Positions 17,408 to 26,754 of a stretch of 64,000 bases of DNA are shown here, in pieces (the first letter of the stretch is position 1; every line of letters starts with the position of its first letter). This stretch comes from Dyadobacter sp. (GTDB taxonomy: Bacteria > Bacteroidota > Bacteroidia > Cytophagales > Spirosomataceae). Both the position numbers and the translations under genes were made by a program. The stretch is taken from positions 269,303 to 333,302 of the forward strand of contig NZ_JAGIAS010000004.1 of the NCBI RefSeq assembly GCF_017744695.1, read 5' to 3'. The notes under the pieces were generated by a model. It searched no databases and had not been told where the DNA came from. It worked only from the letters and a program-made list of their open reading frames with translations.

Positions 17408-18346
17408 ATGGAGCCTCTCAACAAAATTCAGCGAAAATCGGCGATCGGGCGGTTTGTAGGCATGTATGTGCTCTCGCTCACGTTCCCGCTGGCAGCTGTA
17501 TACCTGCTCATGCGCGTACCCGACTCGGTTGACGCATCGGAAAGGCGCAAGTACCGCGAAATCGTCGAAGAGCAGGACCCGATGCTAATCGATACCGACA
17601 CGCTCAGCCAGATATCGCGCAGGCTCATCCAGCTCGACGGCGTTTACAGCAGCGCTACCGACGAAATGGCCAAAGCCACAGCGAGAACGCAGTTGGTCGA
17701 CATTGAAAGCCGGGTTAACAGCATTATGAGCCATTTCAACAACCTGGCGGCAGCCGCGGCGCACGAGCAGAATAAACGCTTATCCACTGGCATCGCAAAG
17801 CTGACCGAGGCATTGGTTACCTACCGTCAGACGATCGGCGAGCTCAGGCGCACGCTCGACAGCAAAGGCATTGATATGCAAATGGTGAATGACCTCCGTA
17901 ACCAGATCAATATGAAGGACCTGGAAATCAAAGGCATGGAACGTCAGTTGCTGACTGCCGCAGCAGGCGGCGGAGGAGGAGGTGGCGGTGGAGGCGGCCC
18001 CGACAAGGAGTTGCAAGCCAAAGTAGCCGCGCTTCAACGCGACCTCGATAATTGCAGGAGTTCCAAATCGGGCGGTGGGGACATTGCCGCCATTCAACGA
18101 CAGCTCGACGAATGCCTTGCTGCCAAAAATGGCACCGCCGTCACCTACCGCGAATGGCTGCGGTATTCGGAGGCCGAGGGCTACTACCAGTTGCTCACCC
18201 AGGGAAACCTGCGCAAAAACGACCGGAAAGTATACTATGACCAGGCGAAACAGATATTCGATGGCTTACAGGTTTCCACGGCCAACAAAGACATGAAAGC
18301 CAAAGCGACAGAGCGGCTATTGGCATTACAAAAAAATCAACCCTGA
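17408..18346 (+). CDS. tssO: Type VI secretion protein TssO (coiled-coil membrane protein)
   Basis: A 312-residue protein with one transmembrane helix at about residues 15-36 and long helical, coiled-coil-like segments (about 45-185 and 200-240). A run of 11 glycines at about residues 187-197 separates the coils. This layout and the position between tssK and tssH fit TssO, one of the components special to the Bacteroidetes T6SS-iii class. The N-terminal helix would anchor it in the inner membrane with the coils on the periplasmic side. The assignment rests on architecture and context, not on a catalytic motif. Confidence 0.72.
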   Translation: MEPLNKIQRKSAIGRFVGMYVLSLTFPLAAVYLLMRVPDSVDASERRKYREIVEEQDPMLIDTDTLSQISRRLIQLDGVYSSATDEMAKATARTQLVDIESRVNSIMSHFNNLAAAAAHEQNKRLSTGIAKLTEALVTYRQTIGELRRTLDSKGIDMQMVNDLRNQINMKDLEIKGMERQLLTAAAGGGGGGGGGGGPDKELQAKVAALQRDLDNCRSSKSGGGDIAAIQRQLDECLAAKNGTAVTYREWLRYSEAEGYYQLLTQGNLRKNDRKVYYDQAKQIFDGLQVSTANKDMKAKATERLLALQKNQP

Positions 18347-18378
18347 GAAACAGCGTTCCAAATCTATCCTATTGATCC

Positions 18379-20850
18379 ATGCAAACCGAAGCACTCAGAT
18401 ACGCGATCACCATCGCACAGTCGCTTGCGCGCGAATACCGGCAGGAGCGGTTTGGTCCCGCGCATTTGCTCATGGGCCTGCTGCATAATGACGTGGGCCT
18501 CGTTTCCGAGCTCGTAATGGCCGGTAAAGACCTCGCGTACCTCCGCGATTGGGCCGAGGTACGACTCGAAGAAAGCGCCAAATCAGTGCGCGTGCCGGAA
18601 GTCCCGCAGGCCGACAACCAGGCCTCATCGGCACTGGAACTTGCGGAACTCATTGCATTACAATTCAATATCGACACCGACCCGCTTTGCACATTAGCCG
18701 CTTTACTCAAACCCGGAGTGGGATTTTCTTCCGATCAGTTGAAATCCCTTCCTATTACGCAGAAAGAGGTATTGGCGCTGCACAATGCTCCGCCTGTTGC
18801 AAGTAACGGCGAAAATCAAGTCACAAAACCATCTGCATCGGCAGCAGCAAAAGGCACCGGCTATCTTGAGAAGTACACTTCCGATAAAACCCAGCGGGCG
18901 GCGGAAGGCAAAACCGACGACATCATCGGTCGCGACCGGGAAATCCGCCAAATGGCTGAGATTCTGGGCCGCAGAAGCAAGCCTAATGTGATATTGACCG
19001 GCGAGCCCGGTGTAGGTAAATCGGCATTGGTGGAGGGGTTTTCCAAACTCATTGCCGAGAAAAAAGTACCACAATTGCTGCAAAATGCCCGTTTGCTCGA
19101 ATTGGATACCGGGACACTGGTAGCCGGAGCCTCGTATAAGGGCGAAATCGAGGAACGGTTGAAAGGCATTTTAAATGAACTGAAGGGATTTGACAAGGCC
19201 ATTCTGTTCATCGACGAAATTCACATGCTACTCGATCCGAAAGGTTCGATCGGCGCGGGCGTTGCCCAATTGCTCAAACCGGAACTGGCACGCGGCGAAC
19301 TTACATTAATCGGTGCAACCACACCAGAAGAATACAGGAAATACATCGAAAAAGATGAAGCCTTCTCCCGCCGGTTTGAAATATTGCATGTGGAAGAGCC
19401 CGACGAAGCCACTGCAATACGCATGATCGAACATATGTTGCCGGTTTACGAAGCGCACCATGGCCTGAAAGTTTCCGAAGGCACTGCCGCCGAGGCTGTG
19501 AAATTGGCCAAAAGGTATGTCAAAGACCGCCGTTTGCCCGACGTAGCCCTCGACCTGCTCGACCGCACGATGGCCGCGATGCGCTTAATGGACGAAGTAT
19601 CTGAAAATGAGCTAACCACCTTGCAAACTGACCTCGACACACTGATGGCGGTAGATGAAGCAGAAAGGCTCCACGAGCTCAAATGGTTTGCCCGGCAGCT
19701 TCCCAACAGGCTCAGCCCGCTGCTCACCGGCCAGCTCGACGGCCAGGATGACACCGACCTCGAAACCCCGGAGGGCATTCATAATCAATTAAGTACCAAA
19801 CTTTCAGCACTGCGCGACCTGGCTACCCGACGCTCCGATTCGATCGGCAAAAACGATGTAGCCGCCATTATTTCTCACAAAACCGGCATCCCGCTAGGCA
19901 AACTCCAAAGCTCCGAGCGCGACAAACTGCTGGGAATTGACGAAGTATTGAAGAAAAGGGTGGTAGGCCAGGATCAGGCCGTGAAGGCATTAAGCGAGGC
20001 CATTCTGGAGTCACGCTCAGGTCTCATCAAGGCCGGCCAACCCATCGGTTCGTTCTTCCTGTTAGGACCAACCGGGACCGGCAAAACCGAAATCGCTAAG
20101 GCACTCGCCGATTTCCTTTTCAACGACGAGTCATTCCTGATCCGGTTCGATATGTCGGAATTCAAGGAGGAGCATTCGGCGGCATTGCTTTACGGTGCGC
20201 CTCCGGGATACGTGGGTTACGAGGAAGGCGGGTTATTGGTGAATAAAATCCGTCAGAAACCCTATTCAGTGGTGTTATTTGATGAAATTGAAAAGGCGCA
20301 CCCCTCTGTTTTTGACCTTTTCCTCCAAATTCTCGACGAAGGCAAGTTACACGACAGACTTGGGAAGGAAGGGGATTTCTCTAATGCCGTGATCCTTTTT
20401 ACGTCGAACATCGGACAAGAGCACATTATCCAGGAGTTTGGCAAAGGCGGCATTCCGCAGTCATCCGACCTGATGGAGATCATGGCCAAGTATTTCCGGC
20501 CGGAGTTTCTGGCCAGGCTAACTGAAATCGTCCCGTTTGCACCGATTTCCGAAGATAATGTGGTTAAAATATTCGACATCCATTTGCGCAGCTTTACAGA
20601 CCTGCTCGACAAACAGGGTATCAGGCTCAATCTTACACCCGAAGCCCGGAAAAGCATCGCAATGCAAGGTTTTACACCAAGATATGGCGTGAGGCCGCTG
20701 AAAGGGGTGATCCGGAACCTGCTCCGGCGGCCGGTAAGCCGGATGATTATTTCCGGACAGGCGGGGAAAGGCTCGATGATTGACCTCAGCACCGACGACA
20801 ATGGAGAGGTCATCTGGAATGTCCACCAGGCCGAAAGCATATTGGAATAG
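18379..20850 (+). CDS. tssH: Type VI secretion ATPase TssH/ClpV
   Basis: An 823-residue AAA+ unfoldase that disassembles the contracted sheath for reuse. It has a ClpN-type N-domain (RFGPAHLLMGLLHNDVG) and two ATPase domains. Walker A motifs are GEPGVGKSALVEG near residue 211 and GPTGTGKTEIAKA near residue 563. Walker B motifs are AILFIDEIHML and VVLFDEIEKAHPSVF. FSRRFE and the D2 small domain RYGVRPLKGVI follow. A linker replaces most of the ClpB middle domain. Location between tssO and the candidate effectors supports the T6SS role over ClpB. Confidence 0.93.
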   Translation: MQTEALRYAITIAQSLAREYRQERFGPAHLLMGLLHNDVGLVSELVMAGKDLAYLRDWAEVRLEESAKSVRVPEVPQADNQASSALELAELIALQFNIDTDPLCTLAALLKPGVGFSSDQLKSLPITQKEVLALHNAPPVASNGENQVTKPSASAAAKGTGYLEKYTSDKTQRAAEGKTDDIIGRDREIRQMAEILGRRSKPNVILTGEPGVGKSALVEGFSKLIAEKKVPQLLQNARLLELDTGTLVAGASYKGEIEERLKGILNELKGFDKAILFIDEIHMLLDPKGSIGAGVAQLLKPELARGELTLIGATTPEEYRKYIEKDEAFSRRFEILHVEEPDEATAIRMIEHMLPVYEAHHGLKVSEGTAAEAVKLAKRYVKDRRLPDVALDLLDRTMAAMRLMDEVSENELTTLQTDLDTLMAVDEAERLHELKWFARQLPNRLSPLLTGQLDGQDDTDLETPEGIHNQLSTKLSALRDLATRRSDSIGKNDVAAIISHKTGIPLGKLQSSERDKLLGIDEVLKKRVVGQDQAVKALSEAILESRSGLIKAGQPIGSFFLLGPTGTGKTEIAKALADFLFNDESFLIRFDMSEFKEEHSAALLYGAPPGYVGYEEGGLLVNKIRQKPYSVVLFDEIEKAHPSVFDLFLQILDEGKLHDRLGKEGDFSNAVILFTSNIGQEHIIQEFGKGGIPQSSDLMEIMAKYFRPEFLARLTEIVPFAPISEDNVVKIFDIHLRSFTDLLDKQGIRLNLTPEARKSIAMQGFTPRYGVRPLKGVIRNLLRRPVSRMIISGQAGKGSMIDLSTDDNGEVIWNVHQAESILE

Positions 20851-20892
20851 CACCCATTTTGATAAACTATCCACACCTTCCTGAATCGAACA

Positions 20893-21360
20893 ATGAGTGT
20901 ACTTGGAAATGCAGTCGCGCAATTCGCGCAAACCAATCTGGCCAGCCAGGTAGGAGACGGAGAATGCTGGACACTTGCCGAACGCGCGCTGCAAAGCGCC
21001 GGCGCCAGGACGTCCACCGAAATCATGGGCAACGTAGGCCCGAACGACAACTATGTCTGGGGTACCGCCATCACATCGGCCAACCTGGAAGCGGGCGATA
21101 TTATCCAGTTCCGCAATTACACATTCAGGTTCGATAGCTCGGATGGCGCATGGCGGACAGAATCCCGTCCGCACCACACTGCGATCGTCATGTCAGTCGA
21201 TACTTCCGGCGCGGTAGAAGTATATGAATGCAATGTCAATGGCAGCAAGAATGTACAGCAGAACCGTCTTTACCTCCGTACCGGCGCCATGAGTGGCGGC
21301 AGCGTGACCGTCTCCGGGCAAATGTGGTTTTACCGTCCGCAGGCCCGACCAACCACCTGA
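20893..21360 (+). CDS. CHAP-like cysteine peptidase/amidase, candidate T6SS effector
   Basis: A 155-residue soluble protein with no signal peptide or membrane segment. Cys25 in VGDGECWTLAERAL, the structural AGDIIQF motif at about 67-73 and His94/His95 in RPHHTAIVMSV reproduce the order of a CHAP or NlpC/P60-type cysteine hydrolase. A third polar residue could come from YECNVNG. Such enzymes usually cut peptidoglycan peptides or amides. It lies 42 bases after tssH and 42 bases before a metallopeptidase. Lack of export signal plus T6SS context suggests delivery through the tube (inference). No obvious small immunity gene follows directly. Confidence 0.72.
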   Translation: MSVLGNAVAQFAQTNLASQVGDGECWTLAERALQSAGARTSTEIMGNVGPNDNYVWGTAITSANLEAGDIIQFRNYTFRFDSSDGAWRTESRPHHTAIVMSVDTSGAVEVYECNVNGSKNVQQNRLYLRTGAMSGGSVTVSGQMWFYRPQARPTT

Positions 21361-21402
21361 TCCTCCCCATCGGGAAATTATCCATCCGAAAACCTGAACA
21401 TT

Positions 21403-22242
21403 ATGCACATTCATCTATTCAGAAATGCGAGGCGGTGGGATTCATGCCTCATTCCGATTGACGATACTACTTTCGGAATGATCCTGCAATTCAAAGTGCG
21501 TCTGGTCCGTATCGAACCGACCTCCCGCTTTTTTATGGGCGAAACCTACGCAACCGGCAATGGCATGTTACACGACACTTACGGCCATTTTCACCTCGAC
21601 CGGTGGGACGACCATGAATGGGAAGCCTACAAGGACCAGTTTGTGACAGTAGTACAAAGGCATTGGAGCGATAAATTCATCCTCGACCCCAATAAAGATT
21701 GGCATGTCCCCCGCACTACATCTCCGCGTAATTCGGCTACGATCCAATGCGGGCTGTCCATCCAGCTGGTAGACAGCTCTTCCCAGGCCCACCAGACTTA
21801 CCGGATTATTCACCCGCGCGAGAGCACTTTCAGGTCTTATGTGGAAGAGTTTAACCGTACCGGCGTTTTCACCCACAACGACCTGGAACCCCATTGGAAT
21901 GACCGCCTTACCCGGATCGGCTCGGAAAATCACAACGTGTCGTTTTTGCAAACTACCATCAACCACGAATTTGGCCACACGCTCGGATTGAATCACGTCA
22001 AAGGGGTGGGTAACAGCGATGCCAACTATGGTGTAACATTATCCGAACGGGAAAATCAGATGGGTATGGGCGGATTGCTCACGCCGCGTCACGCGCAGCC
22101 GTGGATCACGCGCCTGCGTAACCACCTGATCCCGCAAACGCATTACGATACCTCCGTTTCCTTCCGCGGAAGGGTTGCAAGCCCACAGCTGATCGAATAT
22201 TGGGATAATGACTGGCGCCCGGCAGCCCCGGCGGCTTCCTGA
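21403..22242 (+). CDS. Zincin metallopeptidase (HExxHxxGxxH), candidate T6SS effector
   Basis: A 279-residue protein with no signal peptide. The motif NHEFGHTLGLNH puts zinc ligands at His188, His192 and His198 with catalytic Glu189, the extended metzincin-type signature. QMGMGG about 18 residues later could be the Met-turn. Upstream of the motif there is no recognised domain, and the Trp/His-rich segment around residues 55-105 is unassigned. The absence of an export signal, and the position between clpV and the lipoproteins, suggest a secreted T6SS cargo (inference). A cytoplasmic processing protease is an alternative. Confidence 0.75.
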   Translation: MHIHLFRNARRWDSCLIPIDDTTFGMILQFKVRLVRIEPTSRFFMGETYATGNGMLHDTYGHFHLDRWDDHEWEAYKDQFVTVVQRHWSDKFILDPNKDWHVPRTTSPRNSATIQCGLSIQLVDSSSQAHQTYRIIHPRESTFRSYVEEFNRTGVFTHNDLEPHWNDRLTRIGSENHNVSFLQTTINHEFGHTLGLNHVKGVGNSDANYGVTLSERENQMGMGGLLTPRHAQPWITRLRNHLIPQTHYDTSVSFRGRVASPQLIEYWDNDWRPAAPAAS

Positions 22243-22284
22243 AAATATGAATGAACAAATCCGCTGAACACAGCGATCAAAGCC

Positions 22285-23433
22285 ATGCAAAAGTTAACCA
22301 GCTTACTGATTATTACAGGAATTGCTTTCCTCATCGAAGCTTGCAACATGTTCGCACCGGTCGATCCGTTGCCGCCCGCAGCGTCAGAGGTGAGTGTCGA
22401 ACAAGTGTGGACATCGGGGGCAACTGTGAGAGGAAAAATCGATAACCTCGACCCTAAAAACGACCGCCAGGAAAAGAAAAGCGGGAAGATTCTTGAATAT
22501 GGTTTTGTTTGGGGTACCCAGAACCAGCCTACCCTCGAAGCCGGAACGGTGATCAAGGTAGGAGAAGACAACCCTCCGACCCCGTTTGAATTTGTGCGGG
22601 AGATAGACCGGCTCTCCGTGCTCACCACCTATTATGTGCGTACCTATGCCCGCAACCAGGGTGGCGGCGTAGGATACGGGCCTGTGGCTACATTCAAAAC
22701 CGACGATTATGTTTTTGCAGAGCTTTCTTTGGGTAAGATAACTACCACTTCCAAGGTATCGGCCGATGTTGTCGTCAATATATTGTCACTGGGCAATGCG
22801 GAAATCTCCTCGTTCGGGGTCTGTTATTCGTCCACCAACAATGAACCTACCACCAAGGATAGCCGGGCGACAGTCAACGGCAAAGCGGCCAAGGGCAGCT
22901 TCACCGTCAATGTAGGCGGATTAGCCGCAGGAACAACCTATTATGCCCGCGCATTTGCGATCACTTTGGGCGGCATCATTTACAGTGACGCAACAACCGG
23001 CTTCTCACTCGGCGAACCGGCTGTTTTTACACCCAAGAAATCATTCACCATGTACTATTCCAATCCTTATGACCTGGACCAAGGGGCGCTGGTATCGCAA
23101 GTAGGTTCTGAAGACTTGAACTGGTACCCCTATAACGACAGGCCGGGCATTTACCCGAGAAACGGGGCGAAGTTTGCGGTTTTGGGAGCTGTGAATTTTG
23201 ACCAGGTAAAATACAGCGACCTTACCCGGGCCAATCTCAGCACCGGTTTTATCAACGGCAGCTACACCGACGTAATGGCAAACCAGTTACAGAACGGTAC
23301 GGTGATCGCATTTATGACCAACCAGGGCAGGTACGGCAAGCTGCGCGTCGACGCCCATGGTGAAGATCGAAAGCCTGGCGCTGCTGCCGGAGGAGATATG
23401 GAAGTGACTATTCTGACTTACGATAAACCATAA
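22285..23433 (+). CDS. Lipoprotein with Fn3-like repeats, copy 1
   Basis: A 382-residue lipoprotein with lipobox IEAC, followed by CNMFAPVDPLPP. Two fibronectin-III-like segments follow (with TTYYVRTYARNQGG and TTYYARAFAITLGG), then a C-terminal domain ending in VIAFMTNQGRYGKLRVD. It is a paralogue of the next gene: both share the mature N terminus, a KNDRQEKKSG block and the C-terminal block. It lies in the T6SS run. It could be a TssQ-like outer-membrane-anchored subunit, or an immunity protein for the two upstream candidate effectors. The sequence does not decide. Confidence 0.72.
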   Translation: MQKLTSLLIITGIAFLIEACNMFAPVDPLPPAASEVSVEQVWTSGATVRGKIDNLDPKNDRQEKKSGKILEYGFVWGTQNQPTLEAGTVIKVGEDNPPTPFEFVREIDRLSVLTTYYVRTYARNQGGGVGYGPVATFKTDDYVFAELSLGKITTTSKVSADVVVNILSLGNAEISSFGVCYSSTNNEPTTKDSRATVNGKAAKGSFTVNVGGLAAGTTYYARAFAITLGGIIYSDATTGFSLGEPAVFTPKKSFTMYYSNPYDLDQGALVSQVGSEDLNWYPYNDRPGIYPRNGAKFAVLGAVNFDQVKYSDLTRANLSTGFINGSYTDVMANQLQNGTVIAFMTNQGRYGKLRVDAHGEDRKPGAAAGGDMEVTILTYDKP

Positions 23434-23477
23434 GCGTATACACGTAACCGTAAGGTAAATTATTTCGAAAAAAACGG

Positions 23478-24308
23478 ATGAAAAGATGGCTGTCCATATT
23501 GCTGGCTCTCGCACCGACTGTGCTATTTCAGTCGTGTAACCTCTTTGCGCCGGTTGATCCGCTTCCGCCTGTATTGTCCAAATTGGAAGTAGTGGATATC
23601 AAACGCACGGAGATCACCGTCAGCGGGACAATCAACAATCCCGACAGCAAGAACGACCGCCAGGAGAAAAAAAGCGGTGTTATTAAGGAATATGGTCTGG
23701 TATATGGCACTACATCCGCACTCGATGTTCAGAAAGACAAAGTGATCAAACTCGGGGAGACACCCGGGCAGACACCTGTATTGATCCAGGCACAGAAAAT
23801 AACCGGGTTAATGTCCGACACCCGCTATTACGTCGCGCTTTACGCCCGGAATGAAGGTGGTGGAATGGCTTACGGAGAAACGCTGGACATCAAAACGACC
23901 CTTATACCACCCGCGGTAGTCACACGCAACTCCGTAAAAGTTGCCAGAACCAAAGCGCTTTGGTACGACTTCGATACCGGTACAGCGCTCCTCGCTGCCG
24001 ACGATCCGAAAAAGGATATTACGATCGATTTCTTTTCCATATCGGCCAGGGGGACTGTACTTGAAATCAACACCGCTAACAAGCTGCAATTCGTGAACCT
24101 CGACCTCGCCGACTATGACAAACTTACCTACCTGGACCTTGTGCGCATCGCCAACTACGGTAGTATGAGCATTACCTACGTATTCAGCGAACAGACTGAC
24201 AATACCGTGATCGCATTCAAAACAGGAGAAGGCCGGTTCGGGAAATGGCGGATCGAAGACGTGACAGCCAACGACATCACGATGAGCCTCATCACTTATG
24301 AAAACTAA
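23478..24308 (+). CDS. Lipoprotein with Fn3-like repeat, copy 2
   Basis: A 276-residue lipoprotein with lipobox FQSC, followed by CNLFAPVDPLPP as in the upstream paralogue. One Fn3-like segment (TRYYVALYARNEGGG) and the shared C-terminal block VIAFKTGEGRFGKWRIED follow. It is about 100 residues shorter than copy 1, mainly because the second Fn3-like segment is missing. Its end lies 7 bases before the chosen start of the next gene. It is probably part of the same envelope module. Confidence 0.72.
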   Translation: MKRWLSILLALAPTVLFQSCNLFAPVDPLPPVLSKLEVVDIKRTEITVSGTINNPDSKNDRQEKKSGVIKEYGLVYGTTSALDVQKDKVIKLGETPGQTPVLIQAQKITGLMSDTRYYVALYARNEGGGMAYGETLDIKTTLIPPAVVTRNSVKVARTKALWYDFDTGTALLAADDPKKDITIDFFSISARGTVLEINTANKLQFVNLDLADYDKLTYLDLVRIANYGSMSITYVFSEQTDNTVIAFKTGEGRFGKWRIEDVTANDITMSLITYEN

Positions 24309-24315
24309 TGGCATA

Positions 24316-25434
24316 ATGAAGAAACTCTTTACATTTTTGATGACGCTGCTCGCCGTTCAGGCGCTGGCCCAGGACCGGATCTGGCTCGATAACGGCAATC
24401 CCGTGCAAGCCAGGTTGAGCCGTGCGATGGATAGCAAGCTGGAATGGATCGCTTCGGATGGCATCCCGCGGATTTACCACAGGAAGCGTTTCCTGGTCAT
24501 ATTCGGCGCGGCAGGGCAATTCATGGTGATTTCCGAACTGAACGAAAGCCCCAACAAGGCGCAGACACAGATCGAAGCATTTTACAAGTCGCCCCCGCGG
24601 AATGTGAGTCAGGATATTATCGTCAAAAGCGTTCCACTGACGGTCATTACCGGCAACATTTCCTATGAAAGCGATGACGTGATCAACTACCTGACGATGG
24701 AAGGTAATGCGGCGTCGATCAACAAGGAGGAAGTGGCGACGGTGATTTACCGCGACGGCCGGCATGAAATTCTGCGGGATGTAGTCGATGTGGCACCATT
24801 GCTGGCATTGGCACACAAGGAAATCGAGAAAAAGGAAAGGGAAATTGTCCGAAAAGAACCGGACCCTACGCAAAGCCAGCCCGTTACGAAAAAAGACGTC
24901 CCGCCACCACCGAAAGAACAGACAAAACCGGTACTAACCGACGCCGAATACAAGGAATATAGCGCAAAGGGCATTCGCCGGGTGGATGAATTCACCTCCT
25001 ACCTGCGCATTATCGGCGATAAAAGCATGAAATCGGAAGATAAGAACAAGGCTGTCCAGCAGGCACTGAGCCTGTTCGAGCCGCAGGCCACTGTCGCCGT
25101 AAGTTCGGCAAAAGGGGTAAAAAAATATCCGGTTAAAGAATACCTCAATCGTCTGAAACTCCTTCCCTATGCCAAAATCAATATTACCTGGAATGAGGTC
25201 AAATATGTGAGTGAGCTGAAACAGGAGGCTGATGGCAACTACTACGGCACAATCGCCGGGCAGCAGGTCTTTGAAGGCTATTCGGCCAATGGAAAAGTCG
25301 CCTACGGGGATATTACCCGCAAGAATATCCGCGTCAAACTCGAATCGTATCAGAAAACCATCGATGGCAAGGATACGGTGAACTGGGAAGTTTTATTGGG
25401 AAATATAGGGGTCGAAACCAACGAGGGACAATGA
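24316..25434 (+). CDS. Secreted T6SS-locus protein with Pro/Lys linker and NTF2-like C-domain
   Basis: A 372-residue protein with a signal peptide (MKKLFTFLMTLLAVQALAQ), which is why the ATG at 24316 is preferred over 24298. The N-terminal part (about 20-165) has beta-strand patterns. A charged Pro/Lys linker follows (about 175-215). The C-terminal domain (about 225-370) has helices then KYPVKEYLNRL and a strand-rich end, resembling an NTF2-like fold. Its stop overlaps the OmpA gene start as ATGA. It is a candidate for one of the T6SS-iii accessory subunits (TssP/Q/R type); no family name can be assigned by eye. Confidence 0.6.
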   Translation: MKKLFTFLMTLLAVQALAQDRIWLDNGNPVQARLSRAMDSKLEWIASDGIPRIYHRKRFLVIFGAAGQFMVISELNESPNKAQTQIEAFYKSPPRNVSQDIIVKSVPLTVITGNISYESDDVINYLTMEGNAASINKEEVATVIYRDGRHEILRDVVDVAPLLALAHKEIEKKEREIVRKEPDPTQSQPVTKKDVPPPPKEQTKPVLTDAEYKEYSAKGIRRVDEFTSYLRIIGDKSMKSEDKNKAVQQALSLFEPQATVAVSSAKGVKKYPVKEYLNRLKLLPYAKINITWNEVKYVSELKQEADGNYYGTIAGQQVFEGYSANGKVAYGDITRKNIRVKLESYQKTIDGKDTVNWEVLLGNIGVETNEGQ

Positions 25435-26750
25435 AAACCAGGCTATACACCATCCTGCTTTTGTTTCAGGCCGCCACCGCTTCGCTGCATGCGCAATGCG
25501 GTTACCTGGCCGGCAAGATCACCGATATTTCGGGCGCTGCACCACTCGTCGCCACCCTCTCCGCCAAAACCGAGCAGGGCAAGCAGCGGCTCGGTAAAGC
25601 CGACAGCCTGGGGGTATTCAACGTGGAAATGCCCTGCCATATCATCGAGCTCACGATCGAATGTCCGCAGTTTCAGACACAGCATATCCCGGTGAGTATC
25701 GACGGCAAAACCGAGGGCACGTTTTTCATCTCACTAGCCATGATGCCCCTGGGCAAACAAACCAGCGACGAACCGTACGCCCAGTCGGAGCAAAAGCATT
25801 TCGAATTGAAGGATTCGTTGAAAGCCGTTTCCATCGTCAGGCGGATCGAGGCGCGTGACGCACTGTCGGACCAGCGGCTGCCTGCTGAGATTTGCCTTTA
25901 TTATACCCAAAAACAAAAAAAGGACTGCTTTTCGCTGACCACCGACCGTCCAAGGGCTGAAATCGTATTTACAGAAAAGGATATTGTGGCCATTGAAGTC
26001 AAATCGGGTGGTTACCAGGCTTACAACGGGAACCTTATCCTCGATAAAACCGATCAGGAGCCGCGGACCTACATTATCAAACTGAACCGCCAGCGGACGA
26101 TCCTGTCCGTTAACATCCTGCAAGCCCAGCAAGGCATGTTGTGCAGGTTATGGAGCGACGGAGAGCCCGACGTTGCCCTGAACCGGGTGAACGACAGCCA
26201 TTACTTCGCCGACCTCTCACCCGGCCGAAATTATAAGTTCGGCATTACACCCGCATCGGGCCAACCGGAACTGGTTACGGCCATGGCATCGGTGAAGGAG
26301 GGGATTACCTTGAAGACTTTGCGCGTGGCCGAGCGGGCACCGGAACGAACCGCCCCGGTAGTTACCCGCGCTGAAACACCGGTGCCAAAAGGGATTACCG
26401 CTTCCGATAAGACGCTCTATTTCCCGAGAAGCGACTACAAGCTCCCGCTGCAATCGCGGACCTACCTCGATTCGGTGGCCGTGTACATTCTTGAAAACAA
26501 AAACAAAGGCCTGCGCATTACCGGCCACACCGACAATGTGGGCAACCCCGGCCTGAACCTCACGCTGTCGGAGTACCGCGTACGGGTGATTTCGCGGTAC
26601 CTCATCGGTAAAGGCGTCCCCGAGGGGGCGATCGCGGCGGTGGGTGTGGGCAGCAAGTTTCCGGCCCGGCCCAACGACAGCGAGGAAAACCGGCGCATGA
26701 ACCGCCGTGTGGAGGTGCAGATCATTGATTTAGACCCAAAAAGCAACTGA
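25431..26750 (+). CDS. OmpA-family peptidoglycan-binding protein of the T6SS envelope module
   Basis: A 439-residue protein with a signal peptide (ends SLHAQ). Two carboxypeptidase-regulatory-like beta domains follow at about 23-110 and 135-210. The C-terminal OmpA domain (about 320-435) contains ITGHTDNVGNPGLNLTLSEY and NDSEENRRMNRRVEVQI, the meso-DAP/peptidoglycan-binding core. It starts 4 bases inside the previous gene, so it is translationally coupled. In a T6SS without TssL-type anchors, it may fix the machine to the cell wall. Role inferred from context. Confidence 0.75.
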   Translation: MKTRLYTILLLFQAATASLHAQCGYLAGKITDISGAAPLVATLSAKTEQGKQRLGKADSLGVFNVEMPCHIIELTIECPQFQTQHIPVSIDGKTEGTFFISLAMMPLGKQTSDEPYAQSEQKHFELKDSLKAVSIVRRIEARDALSDQRLPAEICLYYTQKQKKDCFSLTTDRPRAEIVFTEKDIVAIEVKSGGYQAYNGNLILDKTDQEPRTYIIKLNRQRTILSVNILQAQQGMLCRLWSDGEPDVALNRVNDSHYFADLSPGRNYKFGITPASGQPELVTAMASVKEGITLKTLRVAERAPERTAPVVTRAETPVPKGITASDKTLYFPRSDYKLPLQSRTYLDSVAVYILENKNKGLRITGHTDNVGNPGLNLTLSEYRVRVISRYLIGKGVPEGAIAAVGVGSKFPARPNDSEENRRMNRRVEVQIIDLDPKSN

Positions 26751-26754
26751 AAAT

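Noticed and set aside
20893-21360. Housekeeping secreted cell-wall hydrolase
   Set aside because: No signal peptide and no cell-wall-binding domain; the T6SS context makes cargo more likely, though not proven.
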